This document shows positions 36,001 through 50,200 of a stretch of DNA of 64,000 nt, one piece after another (within the stretch, counting starts at the first letter, position 1; the number at the start of each line of letters is the position of its first letter). Under the pieces are notes generated by a model, which saw nothing but the letters and a program-made list of their open reading frames with translations, did no database searches and had not been told where the DNA came from. The stretch covers positions 8,308,001-8,372,000 of the forward strand of contig NC_084727.1 in assembly GCF_033807575.1 (NCBI RefSeq), in the 5' to 3' direction. Both the position numbers and the translations under genes were made by a program. Source of the DNA: Cydia pomonella (lineage: Eukaryota; Arthropoda; Insecta; Lepidoptera; Tortricidae).

Positions 36001-39000
36001 CAGTCTCTAATTGTCGAATTACACAAAAAATAATATGATAAAAAATACAAACAACAAATACAAAAATACTTTAGAGATGTAAAAGTGTCTAAGTGTCAGA
36101 GATAAAATATAATTTAAAAAATGACCATTAAAATATGATGAAATGACCATTAATGATAGATGCCACATGAAAATCTCACCGTTTCTTTGCAGATGCCAAG
36201 CCCCAGCCACATTAAGAGGAGCTCTTCTGACAGATTTGGAGGCACACGAGTTAATATGCAGTGGTAAGCATGTATAAGTCATAAGTCATATATTTGCGAA
36301 AGATAGGGTATTCATAGGATCTTGCAGTTAATAGTTAACTGAGCCAAGCTACCTTGTCACACAGTGACATGCACATTTCAATGTTTCTGCCTAATACTAA
36401 ACATGCACTTAAATAATATATAAAATTAACACATATTTTCATAAGAACATTAACATACAAAATAACAAATATTAATAATTAATTATATGATATAATACAA
36501 ATTATTTTCATGTGTAGACTAAATATAATTTCTGACAATTAGTAAAATTGTGTAACTTCATATTTAGTGATTCAAACGGGCTTTTATCAACTCTAACAAT
36601 ATTGTATTGTTACATAATTTTCCCTTTTTCCTTATTTTGAGGTTAGACCCGTTTAAATCATTAAATATGTGTAAAAAACGCGTTTAAAGAGTTATGCTCT
36701 AATTTCAGTTTTCTATCATACCTTATTGCCTAATCGAAACCTTTCAAAGTGAAACTTTTTGAATGTTGAAACTTTTCATCGTGTCTTATTCTAAACAGGA
36801 CCAACAACAGCAATCCCCGGCGAGTGCTCCGCCGAGCCGCGCTGCCCTCCACCCTGCCGCTGCACACCCGAGGGCACAGTTGACTGCAGAGAAAAACTTC
36901 TGTCCGAACTGCCTTCCACCATCCCGCATAGAGCTACTGAAATGTGAGTAATACAACAGATACTACATTATTGGACCTGGTCTGATGGCCTGCACTTGCG
37001 TTTCAACAGCTATCGCAGTACTGTGCCTCATAGGGCAGCTTTAGACTCGCGCAACAACAGCGATTGCAGGCGAATGGTTTGGCAAGTCCCGCTGCCCCCT
37101 CACTGCCGCTATACACCTGAAGGTACAGCCAACTGCAGAGAGAAGCTATTATCTAAACTGCCTTCCACCATCCCGCATAGAGCTACTGAGATGTAAATAC
37201 TGTTGCTCCTTGAGGCCGCTTTTGACTCAAGCCACAACAGCGATTGCAGGCGAATGGCTTGGCAAGTCCCGCTGCCCCCTCACTGCCGCTATACACCTAA
37301 AGGTACAGCCGACTGCAGAGGGAAGCTGTTATCTGAACTGCCTTCCACCATCCCGCATAGAGCTACTGAGATGTAAGTACTGTTGCTCCATAGGGCTGCT
37401 TTAGACTCACGCAACAACAGCGATTGCAGGCGAATGGTTTGGCAAGTCCCGCTGCCCCCTCACTGCCACTATACACCTGAAGGTACAGCCAACTTCACAC
37501 AGGAGCTGTTATCTGAACTGCCTTCTACCATTCCGCATAGGGTTACTGAAATGTGAATAATACGACAGATGCTAAATTATTGGACTTTGTCTGATGGCCT
37601 GCTCTTACGTAATAACAGCTATCGCAGGTGAATGGTTTCCGAGGTTTGCTGCCCGCACCCTGTAAACAGAAACTGCTTTCCAAAACTGCCTTCTACTATC
37701 CCACATAGAGATGTAAGTATTACGACAGATAGTACGCCACTGAACCGCCTTCGGAGGCCTGCATCCGAGTAAGAACAGCGATCCAAGGTGAATCTGTTTC
37801 CGAACCCCCCTGTCCTCGATTTTGCCATTACCCGAGGGCACAATCGACTGAAGAGACTGCTGTCTGAACTGCTTCTACTATAGCACATAGATCTACAGAG
37901 ATATGATACTACGACAGCTAGTACGCTACTGGACCGCCTTTGAAGGCCGGCACTCGCATAACAGTGATCGCAGGTGAATGTGTTTCCAAACCTCGCTGCC
38001 CACCCGAGGGCAGGTTCGACTGCAGGGAGAAACTTCTGTCTGAGATGCCTGCTACCAATCCGACCTAGGGCTACTGAGATATGAGTACTACGGTAAACAC
38101 TGCGCTAGTGGACCGCCTTTGAAGGCCTGCAGCACTCCTGTAACAACATTGATCACAGGTGAATGATTTTCCAAATGTTTTTGTCCACGAAGCTCCACTA
38201 TTTGATCGTGAGAAATCTGACGTAGCTTAAGAGGCTCCCTGGCGCCAATGACCTTCGATGAATCCCTTAGATTTCTAATGTGATTTGCAGCTTATCATAT
38301 TAATCAATATTGGCACCAAAGTTGAAGAGTAACGAAAGAAGTGTTGTTTTAGACAATGTTTAAAAAAATCTATAAAAATAATATTTTCTTTCAAAATCCG
38401 ACAGACCAGATTAGAGATAAACGATTGAAGAACCGATAGCCGTTTATCTAATAATTCTATTTGTAGTGCAAATGTAGGAGTGGCGACTCAAAGCTTGTCA
38501 AAAATCGATGAAAACCTCGGGGAGCCCCTTAAGGTGTTGCGAATTGTATTCTCCAGAGAGTTTTTGTTTTTGAGTATTTCTATTGGCAAGATAAACCTTC
38601 ATATATGGACAAATGGCCTTATGTATTCGCACAGGATAATTATACTTAGCTTTAAGATTAGTGCAATATTTCTATAAATATGAGGTCACTTAATTCATGT
38701 CTTGGCGCAGTCGGTAGGATTAACACTCCAAGTATAAAGAGTAGACATTAAATTAAGAAGAACTAACTCGTCTCTCTTTCCAGTCGCTTAGAACAGAACG
38801 AGATAACCGAGGTCGGCGCCGGCGCATTTTCTACAGTGAAGCGGATCGCGCGCATTGATCTGAGCAACAACAAGATCACGAAGCTAGCTGCGGATGCGTT
38901 TACTGGACTAACGCACCTTACTTCTCTGTAAGTTTACTTTTCAAATTGTTTGGCCTACATTGATAATTTGTAATCAAAATTAACAGACGTAGAAGGACAA

Positions 39001-42000
39001 AGGGACACTGGTATGAAATGATAGGATATGTTAGGTGGCGCAACGTTAAACAATAAAATCTAGAAATGCGGCGCTGGCTTGTTTCCAGAAACCCGCGCTC
39101 ATCCCGATACTTCGCGCGTAGTGAATTTACTTTTGCTCTAGCTTATTCTATAAAGTCGTAAGCGGCAAATCGGTATTTACTATTAAAAGTATCGAATCGA
39201 AAAATCACAACTACTAAGTGTGTGTTATAAATAATCGGCATGGCAAATTTAGAGGCTTGAATCGGTCCCATTTGCCTGTACTTACAATGAAAATATTTGT
39301 TTATAACGAGGCATCTTTGACACGATTTGCTATGCTATACAAGTTAACCAATCGTGTAACGGCAACTACAGACATGAAGTCGATGCCATGAATAATCAGT
39401 TCACCAAATAATACTTTCATAAGTTTTGTAAATGCTGAGAAAAATCAAGGTACTTGCTGCCAATATTTACAATGCGTCGTACAGACTTACGCTACTCTTG
39501 TTTTTTTCACAATATTCCTCATTAAATGTACCCACATACTACCTGTTTGACAGTTATACCATTTGAATATAATAATTGTAATAACGTTTAATTTTATTTA
39601 AATTAACCTTTTTATTTTTTCAGGGTTCTATATGGAAATAAAATCAAAGAGTTGCCTACAGGAGTTTTCCACGGACTTTCTTCATTACAGTTGTTGTAAG
39701 TAAACAATTATAGAATAATATGTACACTGTTAATTACTTTTCAGAACATTTCCTAAATCAATTATTTATTAACCAGCAGAAACGTCTGCGAATAGGTGAC
39801 ACGAAGTAGCAATAGGGTTGTTTCCAATTTTTTGAAACGCTTGTTTACGTTCTATATTAACTAAAACTTGCCCTAAAATTCGACTTTTATACTAAAATCG
39901 GCTTTAAATATGTTAAATTAACGAAATATATTTTGACGGATGCTTTCGCGCCCAAAACGCTCTTTGAAAATTGTGTGACGTCACAGTTTACGGTTTGACA
40001 CATAACTACATACACACGTAGAAGATACGAGCTGTCAACTGACATTTGTCATTTGTTGTTTATCGCCTAACTGTCAACAGTGTCAAATACATATATAAAA
40101 AAATACAATTCTGCCCCAAGATTTGTAGATGGAAACAACCCTATTGTAACTGGTGAATATCCGATATGACTTGGAGCTCCGGTAGCCGTTTAAGAAGTGT
40201 AACGTTCTTACGATAGATGTCGCTAGGGTCCCCTAGTCCCATAGTGGAGAAATTCGCTGGCTATGTATGAGGTCTTGGTGCTCAGTTGGCAGAGCGCTGG
40301 AGTATCTATCCAGAGGCCGTGAGTTCAAGTCTCATCCAAGGCAGTAATTTTTCCACTTTTATTTTTTTCTTAAATATTTATTTTACTTTGACGACCGGTT
40401 TGGCCTAGTGGGTAGTGACCCTGCCTACGAAGCTGATGGTCCCGGGTTCAAATCCTGGTAAGGGCATTTATTCGTGTGATGAGCATGGATATTTGTTCCT
40501 GAGTCATGAGTGTTTTCTATGTATTTAAGTATTTATAAATATTTATATATTATATATATCGTTGTCTAAGTACCCTCAACACAAGCCTTATTGAGCTTAC
40601 TGTGGGACTTAGTCAATTTGTGTAATAATGTCCTATAATATTTATTTATTTATTTATTAACAAGCAGAAACGTCTGCGAATAGGTAACACCAAGTAGCAA
40701 TTGTAACTGGTGAATATCCGATATGACTTGGAACTCCGGTAGCCGTTTAAGAAGTGTAACGTTCTTACGGTAGATGTCGCTAGTGGTTCTTACGGTAGAT
40801 GCCCCTTAATCCCATAGTGGAGAAATTCGCTGGCTATGTATGAGGTCTTGGTACTCAGTTGGCAGAGCGCTGGAGTATCGATCTAGAGGCCGTGAGTTCA
40901 AGTATGACCCAAGGCAGTAATATTTCCACTTTTATTTTTTTCTTAAATATTTATTTTACTTACAGGTTACTGAATTCGAACGAAATTACCTGCGTACGAA
41001 AAGACACCTTCCGAGATCTTCAGAACTTGAAATTATTGTAAGTATTTGTGTTGAAACCCTTCTGTTGTGATAAATGAAAAAATGAAAATGATTTATTTCA
41101 TAAATGTTAGGTACACATATGACAAACAAGTGATATGCAATAAAGATTTGACTTTGACTTTCTCTGGTGGAAAGGTTCCTTAGGCATAATAATATGATGC
41201 TTTGTTTGTTACATAAGGTACTGTCAGCAGTAGTAATTGCTAAACATTATGTGCATACGATCTTATTCTCATACCATTTCAGATTATTTTCAGGGGGCCT
41301 AGCCAAAATGAGAATCGTACATCGACAAAGACCAAACGAAAAAAAGATCAGGGGGTCTAGCCAAGTGACACAGTGACTTCTGAAGCTTTTAATAACTGAC
41401 ACCCAATTTTGTTATTTTAGTTTGTCATTAATTGGAGTCATTGGGGCAGTGTCGAGGACTGAAAAATGCACTTCAATTATTTAAGAAAAATATTGCTATT
41501 AAATTATGTATATTCTTTTCAGATCTCTGTACGATAATAACATTAGGTCTCTTCCCAATGGCACTTTTGCTGCGTTGACCGGAATACAGACTTTGTAAGT
41601 TATATATCATCATATACCATATACATGTAGGCCATTATAGGCGTATATAGGGCTTTATGCGGGGTGCGCGAAATTTCCAAAACGCATGCCATAGGGCCCG
41701 CATTCGGGGGACTGTTTTCATTGGTCGATAGGGCCCGTATGCGGGGTGCGGAAGATTTCCAAAACGCATGCCATTATGAGTTTCACTAGTCGTTTCGTTA
41801 TACTACCTTACCTGCGGGGAGTCACCCGCATGCTGTTTATTGACTGAACTATCGACTTATGAGTTTCACTAGTCGTTATACCGCCTACGGGGAGTCCCCG
41901 CACGCTTTATATCGACGGAGTTATCGACCAATGAAACTGATGTACACCGCGTTTTTTAACGTCGTTTAAAATTTTACTTGAGGTGCGCAAGGCGTGGACA

Positions 42001-44246
42001 GTTTTCCTAATGTTAAAAATACTCTTAGTGGGAATAAAGCATGTTTCTATTATAGAAATGGAATATTTATGTTCCAATAAATTTCCGATTTTGATAGCTC
42101 TGGGCTGTGTTCTATTTAATTATCATGTTTTAGAAAAGTTTTCATCGACCGCTAACATGAGAGCTTTAAACTGCAAAATCATTACAGAATTCAAAACTGA
42201 TAACATTTTGTAAACTCTTTAGTTCTAAAGCAAGATAATGTATTGTTGATAATGGTTGTCTGGTAGAGAATGCCTTAAGGCATTAAGTCCGCCATTTGTA
42301 CCTTCATGTATTGTGCAATAAAGATAAAATAAATAAATGTATCATTCATGACATTAATTAAAAAAAAAAATTTTTTTTATCATATTATGAAAGCAATTGA
42401 ACAAAATGACATTACAGAGATATACTAATATTTAATTTAATCTGAACTCTATTCCACAGACACTTAGGTCGCAATCCGTTCGCCTGTGACTGCTCCCTTC
42501 GCTGGCTCGCCGCTTACCTCCGAAAAAACCCTAGCCTTGAGACTTCGGGAGCCAAATGTGACTCCCCGAAAAGGATGGCTCGCAAACGAATTGACGCTTT
42601 GAGAGAAGACAACTTTAAATGCAAACGTGAGTTGACAAGCTAATTTATTTTGACAAGCTATGTATTTTTGTAAGTACGTTAGCCTTAAGCGTTCAGGGGC
42701 AAAATGACACTCTTCGAAAAGGAGGGCTTGAAAACGAATAGATGCGGTAAAGGAGGTCAACAACTTCAAATGCAAACGTGATGTGATAAACTTAAAGCCG
42801 TACACAGAACCCCTAGTGTAAATTTATTCGATAGCGTGACGTGACATACGCGTTTGCTTTAAGTCTCATTTTGCATGGGATTTTGGTAGAGGCTAGACTG
42901 CAGAGCCTAGAACACCGTAGAAAGGTAGCCTGTTTATCGGTATTCTACAGGATACATTTCGGGGAGTGTGCGATGGGATTACATAATCTTATCCCCCCAT
43001 CTCCGTTCTGCCACCGTGGGACTAGACGCGGACTTGCGTTTCACCCTTACGTCGTTACTTTACCACTGATCCGCACTAAACGCTACGCATCCAGCTTTAT
43101 CATGCGTACGGCTAAGGAGTAAGCATGTTCCATCCTAGACTACATCGGCACTCTCCATCAGGTGAAATTGTGGTGCTTACCTTTTCGGAATAAAAAAAAA
43201 AAAAAATTTAGAAACAGCGCGCCATGCGAGACGTTTTGGAAAATTAAATTGCTATACAAAATTAGACTTAACGCAAACGCGTACGTCACGTTTCACTATC
43301 GTATAAATTTACACTAGGGGTACAGATTTAAAATCACGATTTTTACGCACGATTAAATTATAGAACGGGAAGTTTTACATTTATCCGACGTTTTGTGGAC
43401 GGCGTTGTCTCCGTGGTCTCGAAAAAGGCTGGCTTAGGAGATAAGAATAGCTTTGCGATCCTAACGAAATAACGGTACTTTTTCTATGATATTCCATTTC
43501 GGGAGGAAACGGTTTCCACTAACTAAATCTTAGCAAATCACTTTGATATTGATGTCGATCGTTTCAGCATAATATATTCTAGGTTTATAGGTTTCGTTTT
43601 TAAAAAAAAAAGAAAAAGATTTTTTTTTTTGTTTTGCTAATTTTGACTAAAAAAAAGATAACCTATTAACCTAGTTTTTCATTGTGTCAATAACAAACTA
43701 AAAAATCATGGGGAAAGGAAAATATTTAGAAGTGGAAAACGTTTTCTCTTTTTATTATGAACGATCACATGCTTCCCTATTAAGTTGATATCGTGCAAGT
43801 TTTTCAAACTATCCGCACCTGGTTTTGTTATTAAAGCCGCATTTTTCAGCCGGCGAAGAGTCAGCCAACGCGTGCGCCGACGCGGCGGCGTGCCCGGCGC
43901 CGTGCTCGTGCGAGTACGCCGCGCGCGCCGTCAGCGTGGCGTGCGCGCGCCAGGGACTTGCTGAGGTGCCCAGGGACCTCCCACTTAATACAGATGCTCT
44001 GTAAGTATCCCTGTCACAACTGGCTACACAAACGCACAAGCTATCCAGCTTTAACACTGGGTGAGTGTATAAGAGTATGTGTTACTGAGTACACCGCGCG
44101 CGCCGTCAGCGTGGCATGCGCGCGCCAGGGACTTGTCAAGATGCCGAGGTACCTTCCACTGAATACTGATGCTCTGTAAGTATCCATGTCACAACTGGAT
44201 GATCTGTGCAACTAGCTACACAAACGCACATAGCTATCCAGCTTTA

Positions 44247-44277
<31 letters not shown>

Positions 44278-47200
44278 TTATAGGACATTATTACACAAAT
44301 TGACTAAGTCCCACAGTAAGCTCAATAAGGCTTGTGTTGAGGGTACTTAGACAACGATATATATAATATATAAATATTTATAAATACTTAAATACATATA
44401 AAACACCCATGACTCAGGAACAAATATCCATGCTCATCACACGAATAAATGCCCTTACCAGGATTTGAACCCGGGACCATCGGCTTCGTAGGCAGGGTCA
44501 CTACCCACTAGGCCAAACTGGTCGTCAAAACTGGGTGAGTATGTAAAGCCCGACCAGAAATATATGATCATTGTCAAAAAGGCGCTGTTGTGTCTCATGT
44601 ATAGGGTGACAGTTCAGTTTAGTATGAAAAATTTAGTTTCAATGAAGTTCCGCAATATGGCGCGTGATCATATTATATTACTGGTCAGGCTTTAAGAGTA
44701 TTGAACCCAGGGGTACGTCCTTAAACTACGTCCAAAAGAAAGGTATGGGCATTGTGAATTTCATCTGACTTTGTGTGGTAGGGCACAGCACAGCGGATGT
44801 CATTCCAGATCTAGAGCAGAGCCCAACTGGGGAAGTACCTCCACCTTACAGAAAACCGCAGCCAAATAACACTAACACTAGACCCTACTCATAGTGTTGT
44901 GTTCCTGTCGGTGAGTAAGGTTGCCAGAGCTCAACGAGGGTGCAGAGTGTTAGGGTCAGCAACACGCATGTAACTCCTCTGGAGTCACAGGCGTACATAT
45001 GTTACGGAGACTGCTTACCATCAGGCGGGCCATATGCTTGTTTGCCACCGACGTAGTATTAAAAAAAGTGTTCCTGCGAGTACGCCGCGCGCGCCGAAAG
45101 GAAAGAGAGCTGCGGCCCTGACCACCGGCAGCTTGGGCCCCGCCCCGCTGCCGGCGGCACCCTAGGTTAGGTTTTTTATAATGTGTTTATATTTTACTTT
45201 TATATACATATTGTAAAAAACTAACCTAACGTAAGAAGAAAGATAAATAGAGATAATACCTAAATATAAATAAATAATAGAAACGACATTCCTTGTGCTA
45301 AGCGTCGTTTCTTAATATATTACTATATTATGCCGCTTATTAATTTGTATATTTATTTCAGATTAATGCCTGACAACAGTCTTGGGCAGATCAAGTCAGA
45401 CGGACTGTTTGGTCGGCTTCCTGACCTGATCAAACTGGACTTTAGGAACAATGGTAACTTGTCTATTTGCGTCTGTGATTGTGTTTAAAATTTTCATTTA
45501 ATTTCTTCGACACAAACTACGAAATGCATATAGGAATAGGTAGGACATTTATTTGTATAAAATTACTATCTTTAGGAATAGGAAATGCCAGCCTAGTGTT
45601 ACTAAACGGCGTCGCTTCCCTCGCATCACACCTGGCTGGCCATTTTATTATTTCCCGAACTCCTAAGACTTATAAACTAAAATAGATATCATACACTAAA
45701 GAAACAGTGACCAAGTCCACCGGTGGCCGAGGCGGGAATCGAACCTGCGTCCACAGCTTACGCGACTAACGTCCTGACCACTAGACTACCCGGCCACGGC
45801 GGTCCCGCCCCGAATTCTCTGGTGTATGCTATCTTTGAAAGGCTAGGCGCCGTTGACCAACTCTAAGGGCGAGCAGAGAGTGCTTGCGCCTCCTATACGA
45901 ATCCTTTACTGGGTTACGGTATAGCGAAACAGATGGTGCTGCCATCTATCCAACTAGGGAACAAATCAATTTTTTATATGAAATATTTTTTTATTTGTGT
46001 TTTTTAAGTAGTCACACTTATATATATAAATTATAAAATAAAATAGATATCAACCGTCAATGTATGAATTTTTTTTTGTCGTATACTAATGCAAGGGGTG
46101 TCAAAAGTTGCGTAAATTAACACACAGTACAAAAAGCTAGAATTACGTGTTATCTTGAGGGCTCTACCAGCCTTTGAAAATTTGTAAATATTGCGATGAA
46201 CCCTAATGCCTCAATTGTAAACTACTTTTAAGTATATTTTCGTAATCTATATTTAATTTCGCAACTTTTGAGGGGTCTTGCATTAGTGAAAACTGAAAAA
46301 AAAATATTCGGGACACCCTAGTGACTACGTCCACTGTTGCCCGAGGTGGGACTAGAGCCAAGTCGTCGTCTGACGTTGCGACGTCGTGCAACGTTACGGC
46401 ATTGTATCGCGAGGTACCCACGATACGACGTCGTATCGTGGGTATGTGTGTTGGCCCTAAGACTTACCTAATGTTTTTTACTGTACAGGTATAACAGTGA
46501 TAGAAGATAACGCATTCGACGGCGCTGCCAATATTCAAGAGTTGCTGCTGGACGGTAATCTCCTGCAGACCGTCACTGACAAGATGTTTTTTGGACTGCA
46601 CAGTTTGGGCACTCTGTGAGTATTTATTATATATATTTTTCTACACATCGCACAAAAAGTTATCCCTCAAACGTTTTACTTCAAACTTCATTTAATTAAT
46701 GTAGTAGTAAGTGTTATACGCGGCAGCAACATCCAACATGAGAATTTATTTTAGTCTCCCTACTACATTAGAGATGGCGCTACTGGTTGCCACTTTGATA
46801 CGGTGCCTTGCGTGTTGGAGGGTCTGCCATCTCGTGACATGAATTGAAAGCGAAAACAATTCACGCTTCTAAGCAGGTGCTGCCCACTACACTTCACGCT
46901 GGCCTTATTTTGCATAGTAGGGTCTGCCATATAGTGGCATAAATTTAAAATTGAAAACATGACACAATTCTTCGCGCCAATAAATAGCTGGCTTCTGTGC
47001 TGCCATCTACAGTTCAGGCACGCTCCCTATAGATTTGATGTAGTGCCTAGTGCCTACTTTGATAAAGGTAACTTTGAATTGTTCACAGATCTCTAACAGA
47101 TAATAAGATCAGATGCATTACTCCAGCTGCCTTTGATCACCTGACTATGCTTTCTACACTGTAAGTAACTTTAAAATTATGAATTAATGACAAATAGTGT

Positions 47201-50200
47201 TTATATTCGATATATTAATTTAAATAATAAAACTTTATACATAGACTAAGTCATTTTAATATTTTATAAATTTATTAAGTCGAAATTGATTAATGCATCT
47301 ACTAAAAATCAGTGTCAAAAGTTGATCTTTTGTATCACAGAAACCTGGAAAGCAATCCCCTGGAATGCAACTGCCACACGGCCTGGTTGGCGGGCTGGCT
47401 GCGCGTGCGCCGGCTCGCCCCGGGGGCCACCTGCGCGTCGCCGTCGCAGCTACGCCAGGCGCAACTGCACGCCCTCGACCAGGCAGACTTCAAATGCGAA
47501 CGTAAGTACCATCCACAATGTTAAGTGACAATTTGTATACCTTATTGCAAATGTGTTTCCTGGCTCCTGTACTGCCCCCTACATACAGTTCAAGCATGGT
47601 AACTTGCGCGCTGAAGAATCTTCCACCCTAAGGCCTAAAAAATTAAAAACAACTGACACTTTACACCAATAAACAAAGTGTTCCCCTGCTGTCCTCAGTT
47701 CAGTCACACTCTATTCTATGTTATAACCTATTTTCTTTGTTAATTCAGCGGAAGACAAAGGCTGTTTAGCAGCTGATTATTGCCCTGCGCAGTGTTCTTG
47801 CACCGGCACCGTCGTGCGATGTTCCCGCGCACAACTGACTGCTCTACCCAACAATATACCAAGGCAGACAACTGAATTGTGAGTATCAAATCCAATAAGG
47901 AGGTATTGGAAACTCCTGTGAGTCCGCCGTTTAAGTAGTCACTGCGAACGATAAGACACAATTTGATTGAAGAGACAATACGAATGGCTAATAATGTTTT
48001 CCGAGCACTAAAAATAACTCTAAACGGTTTCTTTAGTCATCACGGTTGCTGAATGCGAAATGGGTACATCTCATATTTTTGAAATTCTTCACAGCGACAT
48101 ACCAACGGATAAAGTTTATTATGATACAGATTACACTATAGAATTAAAAAAAAATCTTATCAAATACCTAATGCTTCCTAGCTTTAGTTTTTGGTCCTGA
48201 TAAAACAATGTCCTAATAAACAATAAAGTACCTGGGCGACCGAGCTTTGCTCGGTTATAACTATTTATTGTAATATGGTGGTGTATAGGTGATAATCTTA
48301 ACTACATTTTTTGACTAAATTAAACTTGTCTAAAACAATAAAAATATAAAATTATATATAAACATGAACATATAAAAAAAAAAAGTTAGTCACCGGGCGA
48401 GATTCGAATCCGTAACACTTGTTTAGCAGTCCGCGTCTTAACCCGCTGGACCAGACGAACAGTGGCCGGTAACACGAAATTAGCTACCATATTTTATATG
48501 GTATATATATTAGCTCGAAAACACGCGTTTTCCCAAACATAAGACTAATTTAGATAGATTGTATACCCCCAAAAACCCCCATAAACCAAATTTCAGCGAA
48601 ATCGTTAAAGCCGTTTCCGAGATCACAGAAATATATATATATATATACAAGAATTGCTCGTTTAAAGGTATAAGATTTACATCTTCTTCTCCTCTTCATC
48701 TGTCTGAAAAATTTAAACTCCTTTCTGGTACCTTGCTGTACCTGTTGCTGAATTTGTCACCCTCTTCTCACTCTCTCCTCTCATCTACTCAAAGGTTAAC
48801 TGGAAGAGATCCCTTGAAGGGATAAGTTTGCCTTTGTACTTAGCTTTTCCTAATTGTAAGTTTCTTTTATTATGCGTTTTTTTACAATAAAGAGTTTACT
48901 ACTACTACTACAATGTTATTATTGCAGATATCTAGAATCCAACGACATAACCAGCATCTCAGCGGAGCAGATCCAGCATCTAACGCAACTCACTCGCCTG
49001 GACCTATCCAACAACAAGATTGGCGTGCTCGCGAATAACACCTTCCAGGCACTCACGAAGTTATCGACGCTTATTGTCAGTTACAACAAGCTACGATGTG
49101 TCCAGGTAAGCGTATCTACAGCGTACGTTTAGTAAATCTTACGATGTCACCAGCATCTCATCGGAAGAGATCCAGCATCTAACGCAACTCACTCGCCTGA
49201 ATCTGTCTAAAAACAAGATTGATGTGCTCGCGAATAACACCTTCCAGGCACTCACGAAATTATCGACGCTTATTGTCAGCTAAGTGTATCTACCTACAGT
49301 GTGAGTTTTGTAAAAAAAAAACTCATTTTTTTTAAATCTCAATGTTGCTCCTAGGGCAAAAGTAGCTTAGTGCGACCTACGTATATATTCGGCTAGCTAA
49401 GTAGTTTTAATATAATAAATATTTAAAATATTGTGTTTAGTAATAATTTATCCCAAAGAGCCACAGAAAACATGTGGCTCTTTGGGACTCCTAGAACTCA
49501 CACCAGGTAATTCTGCTGCAATTTTTGGCAATTGTTTAAAGTTTACAGGCCTAGGTTAAATAATATATTATGGTTAATGATTCAATAAATGAATAATAAT
49601 TCGTAAAAATCTAGCAAAGTACATTTTAAGTTCTTTTTATTTTAAACCACTGACTATGATTTATATTTATTTTCAGCGCGACGCCCTCAAAGGCCTGACA
49701 CAGCTTCGCGTCCTGTCTCTCCACGGGAACAACATCTCAATGCTCGCCGACGGAGTTTTCAGAGACTTGGAGTCAATCTCGCATGTGTAAGAATACTTTT
49801 TCTTTTAAATAACTATTTTTTTATACCACGTCGGTGGCTTACAAGCATACAGCCCGCCTGATGGTAAACCGTTATAAATAACTATGCAAGTGATCATAGA
49901 TTTCTACTTTGAGTTTGAGATCCCGTGATAAAGAAATTATACAAATAAATAAGATTTGATGCTGTGTCAAAACACAATGGACCTATATAGAATCTACTGT
50001 CTATAGAGCAACTCAACCGATCTGTATGCAATTTTGTTACGTTTGCACATACTTCACATACCTACGTATCTTTGGTTTTAACTCGCGACACTAGGTGGCG
50101 TTGAATGTAGGCTACGTTTGTAACATGTAAATCTGAAATCAACCAATCAATGCTTTGTTCAAATTTAACAACAATAATTATTAGAGAAGTCCATAAAAAC

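Larger units (their letters stand above)
39773..40389 (+). repeat. Segmental duplication upstream of exon 7, copy 1
   Basis: agcagaaacgtctgcgaata, tggtgaatatccgatatgac, aggtcttggtgctcagttgg to ttattttactt. Interrupted by a MITE at 39814-40142. Confidence 0.88.

Noticed and set aside
43809..44057. Antisense frames over slit exons (also 50905-51135, 52449-52807, 57510-57866, 61952-62164)
   Set aside because: Shadows of GC-rich exons on the + strand; no independent protein similarity.
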